This document shows, piece by piece, positions 43,659-52,680 of a stretch of 64,000 bases of DNA. A program made the position numbers and the translations under genes. Below the pieces are notes generated by a model. That model saw only the letters and a list, made by a program, of their open reading frames with translations. It searched no databases and was not told the DNA's origin. The DNA lies in the NCBI GenBank assembly GCA_963717955.1, contig CAVQXR010000003.1, positions 124,001 through 188,000 on the forward strand, given 5' to 3'. Every line of letters begins with the position of its first letter. The first letter of the stretch is position 1. The stretch is from CAVQXR01 sp963717955 (lineage in GTDB: Bacteria; Actinomycetota; Thermoleophilia; Gaiellales; Gaiellaceae).

Positions 43659-43826
43659 TCAGCTCGCGGCGACGGCGTCGCCCGTGTGCGCCTTCCGGAG
43701 TGCGGCGATGTCGAGCTTCGTCATGGCGAACATCGCCTGGGTGGTCCGTCACGCCCTCTCCGGTCGGGGTCGCCGATCATGTCGATGAGGCCGTCCGGAT
43801 GACCCTTCGTCTCGACCGGACGTCGT
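43659..43826 (-). pseudogene. C-terminal remnant of a PhnB/VOC-type gene
   Basis: On the minus strand HPDGLIDMIGDPDR in one frame is followed, after a frame change near 43750, by QAMFAMTKLDIAALRKAH and a TGA at 43661-43659. This is the typical end of PhnB-like VOC proteins. The 5' two thirds are gone. It fills most of the gap between the lysin and VOC genes. Confidence 0.55.
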
Positions 43827-43898
43827 GAGCGCAGTCGATGAGTGAAAGCACGGCCCGTCGTCTACCGGAATGAACGACCACGGATCGAAGGAGAGGAC

Positions 43899-44309
43899 AT
43901 GGCATCCACGCGCAAGCTGTTCGTAAATCTGGCGGTTGGCGACCTCCCGAGGAGCGTCGAGTTCTTCACGCAGCTCGGGTTCTCGTTCGACCAGCGGTTC
44001 ACCGACGAGCACGCGACCTGCATGATCGTCGGCGACGATTCGTTCGTGATGCTGCTCACATGCGAGCGATTCCAGGACTTCACATCGAAGGCGGTTACCG
44101 ACTCGACGACCCACACCGAGGCCATCCTCGCGTTTGCCGCCACGAGCCGCGAGGAAGTCGACGCCCTGGTCGGCACGGCGCTCGAGGCGGGCGGCACGCG
44201 TGCGAATGACCCCATGGATCACGGGTTCATGTACGGGTGGAGCTTCCATGACCCGGACGGCCATCTCTGGGAGGTCATCTGGATGGATCCGGCCGCAGTC
44301 GCGCAGTGA
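43899..44309 (+). CDS. VOC-family glyoxalase-like protein
   Basis: 136 residues from ATG 43899 (GGAGAGG site). LFVNLAVGDLPRSVEFFTQL and the C-terminal FMYGWSFHDPDGHLWEVIW are the two VOC modules of the bleomycin-resistance/glyoxalase-like branch often called lactoylglutathione lyase-like. It lies 73 bp upstream of the SigX5-type sigma factor; such sigma factors are commonly next to VOC, DoxX or SnoaL genes and may control them. Confidence 0.93.
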   Translation: MASTRKLFVNLAVGDLPRSVEFFTQLGFSFDQRFTDEHATCMIVGDDSFVMLLTCERFQDFTSKAVTDSTTHTEAILAFAATSREEVDALVGTALEAGGTRANDPMDHGFMYGWSFHDPDGHLWEVIWMDPAAVAQ

Positions 44310-44382
44310 GCGGGATGGAGGCTGGGGCTCTGCGCCCATCGCCCTCCCGGGAGCACCCGTCCGGAGCGGAGCAGCCGCTAGC

Positions 44383-45375
44383 ATGACCATCGTGGAGGCG
44401 TCCGCGCGACCGGCCGCGTCCGGCTTCGACGCTCTCGAGGAGCATCGCCGTGAGCTGACCGGGTTCTGCTACCGCATGCTCGGTTCGCCCGTCGACGCCG
44501 AGGACGCCGTGCAGGACACGATGCTTCGGGCCTGGCGCAGCATGGGGCGGTTCGAGGGACGCGCGACTCTCCGCTCGTGGCTGTACCGGATTGCGACGAA
44601 CGTGTGCCTGGACATGCTCCGAGGACGGGAGCGCCGCGCGCGTCCCATGGATCTCGGCCCTGCCCTGGCGCCCGAGCTCGCCAACCTCGCCTCTCGACCG
44701 GAGAGCACCTGGGTCGAGCCGATCCCGAACGGGCTGGCCCTCGCGGACGCCGATCCGGCCGATGCGGTGGTGTCGCGCGAGACGATCAGGCTCGCCTTCG
44801 TGGCGGCGCTACAGCACCTTCCGCCCCGGCAGCGCGCCGCGCTCATTCTCTTCGACGTTCTCGGCTGGACGGCCGCCGAGATCGCGGAGCTGCTCGACTC
44901 CTCGGTGGCGTCCGTCAACAGCGCGCTGCAGCGCGCCCGGGCGACGCTCGCGGCCCGCAGCGCGGGCGACGTCGCGCCACCGCGGAGCCTCGACGACCAT
45001 GCTCGGGAGCTGCTCCGGCGGTACGTGGAGGCGTTCGAGCAGTACGACATGGAAGCGCTCACTGCGGTGATCCACGAGGACGCGACGCAGTCGATGCCGC
45101 CCTACGAGCTCTGGCTCTCCGGCCGCGACGACATCTTCACCTGGTGGTTCGGGCCGGGCAGCGGCTGTCGTGGATCGCGCGTGGTCCCGGTCGCCGATGC
45201 AAACGGTTCGCCGGCGTTCGGCCAGTACAAGCCGGTCCCGAACGGTGTGGGGCACGAGCCGTGGGCACTGCAGGTGCTCGAGCTCGAGCGCGGACGGATC
45301 GTCGAGCTCACGTTCTTCCTCGATACGGAGCGCCTCTTCCCGTTGTTCGGGCTCCCTACGCAGCTCGAGGCGTAG
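44383..45375 (+). CDS. RNA polymerase sigma-70 factor, SigX5-type with SnoaL-like C-terminal domain
   Basis: 330 residues from ATG 44383. Sigma region 2 is in GFCYRMLGSPVDAEDAVQDT and ATLRSWLYRIATNVCLDML; region 4 in LPPRQRAALILFDVLGW, TAAEIAELLDSSVASVNSAL. Residues about 215-325 form a SnoaL/NTF2-like domain (ELLRRYVEAFEQYDMEALT, IVELTFFLDTERLFPLFGLP). In this family the tail replaces a separate anti-sigma factor and sets activity. Ligand unknown. Confidence 0.94.
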   Translation: MTIVEASARPAASGFDALEEHRRELTGFCYRMLGSPVDAEDAVQDTMLRAWRSMGRFEGRATLRSWLYRIATNVCLDMLRGRERRARPMDLGPALAPELANLASRPESTWVEPIPNGLALADADPADAVVSRETIRLAFVAALQHLPPRQRAALILFDVLGWTAAEIAELLDSSVASVNSALQRARATLAARSAGDVAPPRSLDDHARELLRRYVEAFEQYDMEALTAVIHEDATQSMPPYELWLSGRDDIFTWWFGPGSGCRGSRVVPVADANGSPAFGQYKPVPNGVGHEPWALQVLELERGRIVELTFFLDTERLFPLFGLPTQLEA

Positions 45376-45384
45376 TCGCCGGCG

Positions 45385-45801
45385 TCACTCGGCGAGCACG
45401 TCGGCGAGTCCCATGAGCGCGACCAGCTCGCGCAACTCGCGGGAGGCGTGACACACCCGGATCTCGCAGCCGTGCCGACGGGCTGCGAGCTGCAGCCGAG
45501 CGAGCGCGTCGACGGCAACGGCGTCCGCGGGAGCCCCGCGCAGCTCGCAGTAGGCGACCCGGGCGCGGCCCTGCCGGAGAAGCGCTCCGACCCGGTCGCA
45601 CAACCCCGGCACGTCGGCGCGCGCGACGGGACTGCGAACGGTGAAGGAGATCGTACGCGGGCGCGGGCCGCTTACCGTCGAGAAGGTGGCGAGGCCCGCT
45701 GGAGGATCGGTGATGCCCGCTCTCGGGCTGCGAGCCGCCCGCCCGCCCGCGGTCACGCGGCCGGTGCCGGCCGGGCCCGTGGGGAAATCCATGACCAGCA
45801 C
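45385..45801 (-). CDS. STAS-domain protein (anti-anti-sigma-like)
   Basis: 138 residues. The second half is a STAS fold: RVAYCELRGAPADAVAVDAL, LQLAARRHGCEIRVCHAS, RELRELVALMGLADVL. The position of the conserved phospho-Ser before the second helix is Ala/Asp rather than an obvious Ser. The first 45 residues are low-complexity; the start is uncertain. It is convergent with the sigma factor, 9 bp apart, which hints at a regulatory link but does not prove one. Confidence 0.72.
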   Translation of the reverse strand: MLVMDFPTGPAGTGRVTAGGRAARSPRAGITDPPAGLATFSTVSGPRPRTISFTVRSPVARADVPGLCDRVGALLRQGRARVAYCELRGAPADAVAVDALARLQLAARRHGCEIRVCHASRELRELVALMGLADVLAE

Positions 45802-45945
45802 CTCCTCCGTCCGTCGGGAACGCGCACTCGCCCTGACCGCCCGGGCGCCCGAAACTCATCGGCTCGATCGCGAACGCCGTGACGCGGAGGGCGGCAGGCA
45901 TGGTGGGATGCCCCCGGCTACCGCAAGCTCGGCCGCTGACGGCGG

Positions 45946-47400
45946 TCAGGGCCTCAGGTCGTCGAGTCGCGGCATCACCTGGCGTACGGACACGGGCTCG
46001 CCGGGTCGCCCGGCTCGCTTGTTGGCGTATTCCGGCACGCCGACACAGGTGAAGAGCATTGCTTCGAGGTCAGCCCGCAGGAGGCCCGGCATGTCTGCGT
46101 CGAGGAAGGTCATGCCCGAGGCGCCGTAGCCGAGCCCGTAGGCGGCGAGGTGCAGTCGCCCCTCGACGAGGCCGGCTGCGAGCTGCAGCTCGCGGTAGCG
46201 ACGGTCGGAGATCGAGGTGATGTCGGCGGCGGCGATGACGACGAACGCCGCGTCACCGGCCAGCCCCTGCCCCAGCGCGATCCGGCGCAAGTCGGCGCGC
46301 AAGTCTCCGGCGCGCACCGGAGCGGACAGGTCGGGCCAGTGGTACAGCCCGGGCGGCACCCCGTCGACGTCGTGGACCGCGACGAAGTGTGGGAGGTCGA
46401 TCCCCCGGAGTGCGACTGCGAGCGCCGCGTCGAGCAGCAGACGCGGCACACCGCGGGACGGGTCCATCAGCCGGGTCGACCCGCGCCGGTAGATCACCTC
46501 GTCCACCGACGGCGAGTCGGGGAGCGGATCGCGCACCGCCTCGCCTGACGCCCACGGCTCGCCCCAGCGGGAGCTGATGCCGGCCCAGTGGGTCGCGGTG
46601 ACGAGCGGGAACTGGACCGGTGACGGGTCGACGGCCCCCTGCTCGGCCCGAGCCGCCGGCGTCCAGCCGGGCACGGCGTCGCCGAGCGCGAGGACCGCAA
46701 CAGGGAACTCGTCGATCCCGTCGGCGCCGACGAGGTCGCGCAACTCGAGGTCCGGGAACTCGGTGTAGAGCCGGGCGGGCAGCCCGGCGCTCGCGGCGAG
46801 CGCAAGCTGCTGGGAGAGCATCGTTCCGGCGTCCCAGAAGATGTGCCGGTACCCGCGCTCGCGGTAGCGCCAGCCGGTGCGCCACGGCACGCCCGTGACC
46901 ACCAGCGCCGGCATCCCGCCGGCGGGCGGCGGGCCGACCTGCAGGAGAGCGTGCTCGACCGGCTGGTAGGCGTGCACTCCCGGTGGCAGGCCGGCCGTTC
47001 GTTCGGGGACCACGGCGTAGATCTCGAGCGGGAACCGGGCGCCTGCCGAGCCCGCGGCCCGAAAGAGGATCGTCCGGCCGTCGCGCGTTTCCGCCGTGCG
47101 GACGACGCCCGCAGAGAGGTAGAGCAAGCGGGCCAGCTGGGCGAGATCGAGGGCCGAGTCGCCCGCCGCCTGACCGCCCAGCACGGCGAGCATGCTCCCC
47201 TCGGGAGCGGGCAGATCGCGGGGCAGCGGGGCGGCAGCGAGCCCGTCCCGGAACTCCTTGACCGGCGGAGGCAGCAGCTTCACGTCGTTCGGCTCGAACG
47301 AGGTGACGATCCACGGGTCGTCGACCGTATCCGTCCACTCGCGGGCGCCCTCGTACGACGTGAGCCGGTGGAAGAGGCGGGCCATGTCGCCGTCGGCCAT
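45946..47400 (-). CDS. SagB-type nitroreductase family protein, tandem domain
   Basis: 484 residues. Two flavin nitroreductase-like halves: 1-235 with LAQLARLLYLSAGVVR, HAYQPVEHALLQVG, and RYRERGYRHIFWDAGTMLSQ; 255-484 with YRRGSTRLMDP, LYHWPDLSAP, RYRELQLAAGLVEGRLHLAA. RGYRHIFWDAG is characteristic of SagB-type oxidoreductases. SagB homologs oxidise azolines in thiazole/oxazole peptides, but stand-alone tandem forms also occur without such clusters. No cyclodehydratase is present here. Confidence 0.92.
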   Translation of the reverse strand: MADGDMARLFHRLTSYEGAREWTDTVDDPWIVTSFEPNDVKLLPPPVKEFRDGLAAAPLPRDLPAPEGSMLAVLGGQAAGDSALDLAQLARLLYLSAGVVRTAETRDGRTILFRAAGSAGARFPLEIYAVVPERTAGLPPGVHAYQPVEHALLQVGPPPAGGMPALVVTGVPWRTGWRYRERGYRHIFWDAGTMLSQQLALAASAGLPARLYTEFPDLELRDLVGADGIDEFPVAVLALGDAVPGWTPAARAEQGAVDPSPVQFPLVTATHWAGISSRWGEPWASGEAVRDPLPDSPSVDEVIYRRGSTRLMDPSRGVPRLLLDAALAVALRGIDLPHFVAVHDVDGVPPGLYHWPDLSAPVRAGDLRADLRRIALGQGLAGDAAFVVIAAADITSISDRRYRELQLAAGLVEGRLHLAAYGLGYGASGMTFLDADMPGLLRADLEAMLFTCVGVPEYANKRAGRPGEPVSVRQVMPRLDDLRP

Positions 47401-47486
47401 GCCGCTACCTTGCCGGAAAGCCGGGCGACTCGCACCGGCGACCCCTCCGTACCATGGGAGGTCAATTCCAACCGGAGGAGGCGCCG

Positions 47487-47816
47487 ATGTCGCCGATCGT
47501 GCTCGAGCCCGTCGAGCGGCTCCGGGTGACGGTCCTGATGGACAACGTCACCGATCCGCTCAGCCCCGATCAGGGTCCGGTGACCCGGGTCAGCTGGCCG
47601 GAGGCGCTGGCCGAGGGTGCGCCGCGCGTCCCCTCGCGGGTCGCGACCGGCGGCGCGGTTCCCGACGCGCTCGTTGCGTCGGTCCTCGTCCCCGCCCACT
47701 GCACCGGCTGGAAGGCTATCCACCACTTCGTCGCCCGCTTCGCGGACGCATTCGTCCAGAGCGCGGTCGGGACGACGATCGAGCTTCGCTGCGAGCAGCC
47801 TGGGAGGACGCGATGA
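47487..47816 (+). pseudogene. Internally deleted MBL-fold gene (dihydropterin phosphate synthase-like)
   Basis: 109 residues with a clear AGGAGG site. The start (RLRVTVLMDNVTDPLS) and end (VLVPAHCTGWKAIHHF, DAFVQSAVGTTIEL) match both ends of the MBL family related to dihydropterin aminobenzene-phosphate synthase, which is normally about 270-300 residues. The whole central part with the HxHxDH site is missing, yet the frame is open, so an in-frame deletion joined the ends. It may be non-functional or a minimal scaffold. Its stop overlaps the next start (ATGA). Confidence 0.7.
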
Positions 47817-48511
47817 GGGTTTGCATCGTCGGAGCATCCGGGAAGCTCGGCCGCTACATGGTGCAGCACGCGCTCGATCGGGGCTATGAGGTGGTCGGTG
47901 TATGCCGGGAGCGCAGCGTGGAGAAGCTCGACGCGTTCAGGGGGCGAATCACCGTCGTTCCGGGAGCGACCAACGACCGCGAGGTGATCAGGAGAGCGGT
48001 CGCGGGCTGCGACGGGGCGCTCGTCGTGCTCGTCCCGTGGGGTGTCCACCAGTACGCGTCCGGAACGGCCCAGGCCGTGCTCGACTATGCGCCTCCCCGG
48101 TCGCGGCTCGTGTTCTCGTGCGGGTGGCACATCACGCGCGACGGCCAGGACGTGTACTCGTGGCGGCTCAAGGCCCTCGTCGGAGTCGTCGGCCGGCTCG
48201 CGCGCCTCACCCGCGTCGCCGACCTCGACGACCAGGTGGAGGCGTGCCGGCGGGTGTTCGCCAGCGACGCGCGGTGGACGGTCGTGCGCGGAAGCGACCT
48301 CGAGGAAGGGGAGAGCCAGGGCCTGCCCGTGTGGAGCAGGCACGTCGGCGACCCGATCCTCGAGAGCAACATCACGCGCCGCGTCGACTTCGCCCTGTTC
48401 ATGGTCGAGGCACTCGAGAACGACAACCTTGTCCACGAGGCCCCCGCGATCGTCGGTTGCCGGACACCCTCGGCGCTCGCCCACGCCGCCGTCGATGGCC
48501 GCGCGGAGTGA
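47813..48511 (+). CDS. NAD(P)-binding NmrA-like reductase
   Basis: 232 residues from ATG 47813. Rossmann motif VGASGKLGRYMVQHALDRG, then VVPGATNDREVIRRAVAGCD and VVRGSDLEEGESQG. The pattern fits atypical SDRs (NAD(P)H-binding, NmrA/YwnB-like) used as reductases or redox sensors. The start overlaps the truncated MBL gene stop, so the two are co-translated. Confidence 0.92.
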   Translation: MRVCIVGASGKLGRYMVQHALDRGYEVVGVCRERSVEKLDAFRGRITVVPGATNDREVIRRAVAGCDGALVVLVPWGVHQYASGTAQAVLDYAPPRSRLVFSCGWHITRDGQDVYSWRLKALVGVVGRLARLTRVADLDDQVEACRRVFASDARWTVVRGSDLEEGESQGLPVWSRHVGDPILESNITRRVDFALFMVEALENDNLVHEAPAIVGCRTPSALAHAAVDGRAE

Positions 48512-48536
48512 CCGTGCCCCTGAGCGGAAGGAACCG

Positions 48537-50093
48537 CTACGCCTCGGCGTCGAGCGCCGCGACCGCTCGTGCGTAGAGAGCGTCGGCCTCGTCGTGGGAG
48601 TTCGCCACGGCCGTCATGCCGACGAGCCCGGCATCGCCGAGGGCGCTCATCATGTGCAGGACGACGCCGGTCTGCCGCGACTGATCGAAGTGGAGCCCGT
48701 GCCGGGCGACGACGTCGAAGAGGTCGTCGGGCGAGAGCCGGCGGTATGCCGGGCTCACGACATGATCGCTCGCGACGAGGCACTTCTGCTGCCCGCCCGG
48801 TGTGGTGAAGACAGCCGTCTCGGGGTCGTAGGCGCCGTCCGTGAGGAACTGGAGCGAGAGGAACGGGTGCGTGGTGCCGCCCTTGCGAAGATTCAGCTCG
48901 ATCGCGTAAGGCGTCCAGGCGCCGTCCCGTTCCCGGACGGTGACGAAGTCGATCGCGAACCGGCCGAGCACGCCTTCGGCGGCAAGTCGGGCGCCGACCT
49001 TCGCTGCCTCCCGGCTGATCGCCGCTGCATAGGCGGTGTCGGCGGGAAACCGGCAGCCGAAGTAGCTCTGGCCGGTCGGCCCACCGAGCAGCTGGTCGTG
49101 GGTGGAGAGCAGCTCGACCTTGCCGAGCGGTGTCACTCGTAGCTGCACGCTCGGGCTTCGCAGCTCCTCGCCCGTGATCCGCTGCTCGACCACGCCGCCC
49201 ATACTGGCGAACGCGCCGGCGTAGCTGTCATAGGCGAGATCGTGGTGCTCGAAGCTCATCGCGCGCACCCTCCGCTCGATCTCGGCGGCCTCCGTCGCGT
49301 CCCCGGGAGGCGGGAGATCCCTGAGGTCGACGAGCGCGTTGCCCTCTCCCGAGACTCCCTCGTTCAGCTTGACCAGCACCTCCTCGAGCCCCGGCTTCGC
49401 CGCGCGCATGGCCGCGATCGCGGCGGGCACATCGTCGATTCGAGCCAGCCCTTCGCGTCCGAGCGGATGGGGGACGTCCTCGCCGGCGAACAGCTCGCGG
49501 CAGCCGCTCTTCGTCCCGAAGTGGAGGTGCCTCGGCTCGGACCCGTACATCGGGATCCCGAGCTCGAGGGCGAGGTCCCGCTCGATCTCGGTCACGTTCA
49601 GCGGCACGAGGTGCGCGCGGTCGGGGTCGGCGATCAGGCTTCGGATCTGCGCGAGCAGGCGCGGCCGCTCGAGGAGCTTCTCGGTCAGCGGTCGTCCCGA
49701 GCCGTCGAGCGGCGCGACCAGGTGCAGGCGCTGGCGCGCGTGCGAGGGAATCACGCCGGGAAGGAGGCTCAGGTAGTAGTCGACGATGCTCGGGAGAATC
49801 GCCTGTGAGGTCACGTAGATCATTCGCGCGCGCGGCTGCCGCAGCAACAGGAGGAAGAAGAGGAAGCGCTCCTCGTAGGCCTGCAGCAAGGCCCCATGGA
49901 GCCCGAGCTTGCCGCCGGTCAGCGACGGAACCACCACGATCGTCTGGGCGTCCTGGGTCAGCCGTCCGATCGACTGCCAGAGGGGAACGAGCTTGCGCTG
50001 CAGCTCGGCGAAGCGTGCCGCCTTCTCTGCCTCCGTCGACGCTGCCACCGAGGCAGGCTGTGTCTGCGCCGTCACGCGGGAATTATGCGACAT
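48537..50093 (-). CDS. ATP-grasp carboxylate-amine ligase (peptide ligase PGM1-related)
   Basis: 518 residues from ATG 50093. N-terminal region IVVVPSLTGGKLGLHGALLQ and RFLFFLLLLRQPRARMIYVT, then PMYGSEPRHLHFGTKSGCRE, VLVKLNEGVSGEGNALVDL (ATP-binding loop) and YAIELNLRKGGTTHP (metal-binding end). This matches ATP-grasp proteins related to the peptide ligase of pheganomycin biosynthesis, also found near storage or polymer genes. It opens the block of glycosyltransferases and PqqD. Confidence 0.91.
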   Translation of the reverse strand: MSHNSRVTAQTQPASVAASTEAEKAARFAELQRKLVPLWQSIGRLTQDAQTIVVVPSLTGGKLGLHGALLQAYEERFLFFLLLLRQPRARMIYVTSQAILPSIVDYYLSLLPGVIPSHARQRLHLVAPLDGSGRPLTEKLLERPRLLAQIRSLIADPDRAHLVPLNVTEIERDLALELGIPMYGSEPRHLHFGTKSGCRELFAGEDVPHPLGREGLARIDDVPAAIAAMRAAKPGLEEVLVKLNEGVSGEGNALVDLRDLPPPGDATEAAEIERRVRAMSFEHHDLAYDSYAGAFASMGGVVEQRITGEELRSPSVQLRVTPLGKVELLSTHDQLLGGPTGQSYFGCRFPADTAYAAAISREAAKVGARLAAEGVLGRFAIDFVTVRERDGAWTPYAIELNLRKGGTTHPFLSLQFLTDGAYDPETAVFTTPGGQQKCLVASDHVVSPAYRRLSPDDLFDVVARHGLHFDQSRQTGVVLHMMSALGDAGLVGMTAVANSHDEADALYARAVAALDAEA

Positions 50094-50130
50094 GAAGGTA
50101 CTTCCAGGCCGTATCTCGGGCGACACCGCC

Positions 50131-50220
50131 TGCCATGCTGGCTCCGTGACGACGATGATCGCCCTCGAGGGGCTCGCGCGCAGCCGAGGACGAGCAGTGC
50201 CTCGCTCACCTGCGTAGCGA
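50131..50220 (+). pseudogene. Short duplicate of the YjbR-like gene start
   Basis: The bases from TGCCATGCTGGCTCCGTG onward for about 50 bp closely match the start region of the YjbR-like gene (55951-56000). The frame VTTMIALEGLARSRGRAV stops at TAG 50218-50220. A decayed partial duplication; nothing else is seen in this 198-bp gap. Confidence 0.38.
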
Positions 50221-50291
50221 GGGCCTCGTCATCTGAGCGGCCTCCTGCGGGTGGCGAATGAAGGCGCTCGGGGCTCGTCGGGTTGCCGAGC

Positions 50292-52343
50292 TCAGACCTT
50301 GGCCAAGCCCGGTGCGCGGTGCCGGGTGACGGCCGCGCGAAACGCCGTCGCGATGGCCGCCGGGCGATACCGCCACCCGATGTCCGCAGCCACGGGATCG
50401 GCGAACGCTGCGGCCTCCGCTGGATCGGCAGCGACTTCCCGTAGGAGCAGGGAGCCGTGATCGACGTCAGGCTCGGCCCAGCGTTGGTCGGGCGCGTAGC
50501 TCGGGAACCCGGCCGGGTCGTGCACCGGGACGAGGTCGAAGCCGACGAGGTAGGGCGAACCGGCGAGGTAGTCGAGATGGCCGCCGTAGCCCGTGATCAC
50601 GACGGGGTTGCCGTGGGCCGCAGCGTCGAATGCGCCGAGCCCCCAGCCTTCGCTTCGACACAACGAGACGAAGCAGTCTCCTCGGCGATGCAGGTCGGCG
50701 ACCTCACCGTCGGTCAGCGCACCGGTGACGAGCTGCACCCTGGGCGGATCGGGATGCCGGGCGAGAAGGTGGGCAACCGACCAGGCAGTCGTTCCCGGCC
50801 CGGCGGCCCCAGGGCGGGGGGGTGCGGCACGGTGATCGCGATGTGAGGTCTTGACGATGAGGAGCACCGGGTCACCTCCGGAGAACGCCCGGAGGTAGGC
50901 CTCGATCGTCTTGAAGACCGCCTTTCGTTCGTTCCATTCGCCGATGGTGTAGAAGACGAACGTCTCGGGCGGGATCCCGGTCCATGCCGCCGATCGTCCG
51001 GTCCAGATAGGCGGTGCAACGTGGGGAACCACCTCCACGGGAGGGACGGCCTCCGCGGCGGCAAGCGCGTCGGCGGCGAAGCGGGATGGGACGACGAGCA
51101 GGTCAGCCTCGTTCAGGCACGGAGGCCAATGGTTTGGAATCCGGTCGGTGTCCCAGACCGTGTGCCCGACGAGGAAGGCATCCGGGAATCGCCGGCGGAC
51201 GAGCGGGAAGTGCTCGGGTACGAGGTGGGCGACGACGACGTCAACCGGCCTTCCGCCATCGGAGGGGTTGCCGGTTGCGTCGCCACGCCCGAGCGCCTCG
51301 AGGAACAACGCATCCTCGGAACGGCTGAGGCCCGTCGCCCAGGAAAACGGCATCCAGCTCACCTCCAGCCCCGAGTCCTCGAGCGCCGCAAGGCAGCGGG
51401 CCGCCGCCACCCCGTAGCCGGAGTATCCGTCGAGCGAGACGTAGCTCCAACCGCTCACCGGTCGAACCGACGACGTCGTCGGCCGGGCGGTGGGCTCGCG
51501 CGGGCTTGCGGCGGCTGTGCCAGAGGCGGGAAGGTATGGGCGCGCCAGGTCGGAGAACGTCGTCTGGGCCCGGCCGAGGAACGGGGGTGTGCACCAGCTG
51601 GCATGGGCGTCGCTGAAATCGCGCCGGGCGGGGTCCCACCACAGGTGAGCCCACAGGTGAACGCTGAGCGCTCCCAACGGAACGGCGTGGCGTTCCTCGA
51701 AGAGCCTCGAGATGCCGGCTCGAGTGGGCGGGAAGGAGAAGAAGCTGGTTTCGGGCTCCACGCGAACTGCAGAGGGCGCGAGCCGGCTCAACTCCTCCGA
51801 GAGGAAGCCGCTGTGGTTGCTCCACGTTCCGTTGAGCTCGGCCGCCATGCGGGCTCGCCACTGCCGGGCGAACAACGCGTTCGGTTCTGCCATGAGCAGC
51901 GCGTTGCAGAGCGAGGGCCGGGACTCGTTCGTTATCTGATCTCGAACCTCAGGTTCGCGGCCGATCACGAACGGCGGCTCGAAGAGCTCGTCCGGGAAGG
52001 GGCGCACGAAGATGGTGTCGATGTCGGCGTAGACGCCACCGTGTTCGATCAGTGCGTCGAGGCGGATGAAGTCGGCGTGGTGCGCGTACAGAAACGCTTG
52101 CGGAACATGCCCGGCCGAATAGTCGGCAGCCAGGACCTCCGCGACGTGATCCACCTCGACGAGCGTGAGATGCGCCCGGATGCGGTCCCACCACGGCCCC
52201 CAGGGCAGATGCATGTGGTGGAAGTAGATCGTCTCGGGCTCGAGCACCCGTCGGCACGACTCGACCGACAGGTAGTGAAGGAAGTGAAACGGTTCGTGCT
52301 GGTCCCTGAGACCGAACACGAAATGTGCAACTCTCGGGATCAT
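50292..52343 (-). CDS. Bifunctional glycosyltransferase: GT32-type domain fused to GT4-type domain
   Basis: 683 residues. Residues 1-270 are a DXD-type sugar transferase (GGVYADIDTIFVRPFP, with HHADFIRLDALIEHGG before it). Residues 300-683 are a GT-B glycosyltransferase (GYSGYGVAAARCLAALEDSG; FVFYTIGEWNERKAVFKTIE; GLGAFDAAAHGNPVVITGYG). Two enzymes in one chain suggests consecutive sugar additions to one acceptor. Cytoplasmic. Divergent from PqqD, 88 bp apart. Confidence 0.93.
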   Translation of the reverse strand: MIPRVAHFVFGLRDQHEPFHFLHYLSVESCRRVLEPETIYFHHMHLPWGPWWDRIRAHLTLVEVDHVAEVLAADYSAGHVPQAFLYAHHADFIRLDALIEHGGVYADIDTIFVRPFPDELFEPPFVIGREPEVRDQITNESRPSLCNALLMAEPNALFARQWRARMAAELNGTWSNHSGFLSEELSRLAPSAVRVEPETSFFSFPPTRAGISRLFEERHAVPLGALSVHLWAHLWWDPARRDFSDAHASWCTPPFLGRAQTTFSDLARPYLPASGTAAASPREPTARPTTSSVRPVSGWSYVSLDGYSGYGVAAARCLAALEDSGLEVSWMPFSWATGLSRSEDALFLEALGRGDATGNPSDGGRPVDVVVAHLVPEHFPLVRRRFPDAFLVGHTVWDTDRIPNHWPPCLNEADLLVVPSRFAADALAAAEAVPPVEVVPHVAPPIWTGRSAAWTGIPPETFVFYTIGEWNERKAVFKTIEAYLRAFSGGDPVLLIVKTSHRDHRAAPPRPGAAGPGTTAWSVAHLLARHPDPPRVQLVTGALTDGEVADLHRRGDCFVSLCRSEGWGLGAFDAAAHGNPVVITGYGGHLDYLAGSPYLVGFDLVPVHDPAGFPSYAPDQRWAEPDVDHGSLLLREVAADPAEAAAFADPVAADIGWRYRPAAIATAFRAAVTRHRAPGLAKV

Positions 52344-52431
52344 CGGCAGGGCGTCATGTTAGAGTTGCGCGCCGCGAGCGAGGAAGAGGAAGACGATCGA
52401 CGCGAACCCCCGTAGAGTCGAGTCGCTCGAG

Positions 52432-52680
52432 GTGAACGAGGCCGAGGACGGTCTCGTGGTCTACGACCCGGCGCGGGACATGGTGCACCACCTGAACCCG
52501 TCCGCCTCGGTCATCTTCGACCTCTGCGACGGCACCCGCGACGTCGATGCCGTCGCCGCCACGCTCGCCGAGGTCTTCGGCCTGCACCGTCCTCCGACCG
52601 GCGATGCGATTGCCGGGCTCGATGACCTCGCCGAACGAGGCCTCATCCGCTGGGATACTCACGGCCGAACAGCGCGCTGA
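52432..52680 (+). CDS. PqqD-family protein
   Basis: 82 residues from GTG 52432. PqqD/RRE fold: VVYDPARDMVHHLNPSASVI, FDLCDGTRDVDAVAATLAEV, LDDLAERGLIRWD. The open frame extends 13 codons upstream with family-like sequence (TIDANPRRVESLEVNE) but without a standard start, so the true start may be a rare codon (ACG 52393). PqqD-like domains present peptide substrates to modifying enzymes. Its 3' end overlaps the convergent glycosyltransferase by 22 bp. Confidence 0.87.
   Translation: MNEAEDGLVVYDPARDMVHHLNPSASVIFDLCDGTRDVDAVAATLAEVFGLHRPPTGDAIAGLDDLAERGLIRWDTHGRTAR

Noticed and set aside
45946..47400. Thiazole/oxazole-modified microcin cluster suggested by SagB
   Set aside because: No YcaO cyclodehydratase, precursor peptide or transporter lies around it.
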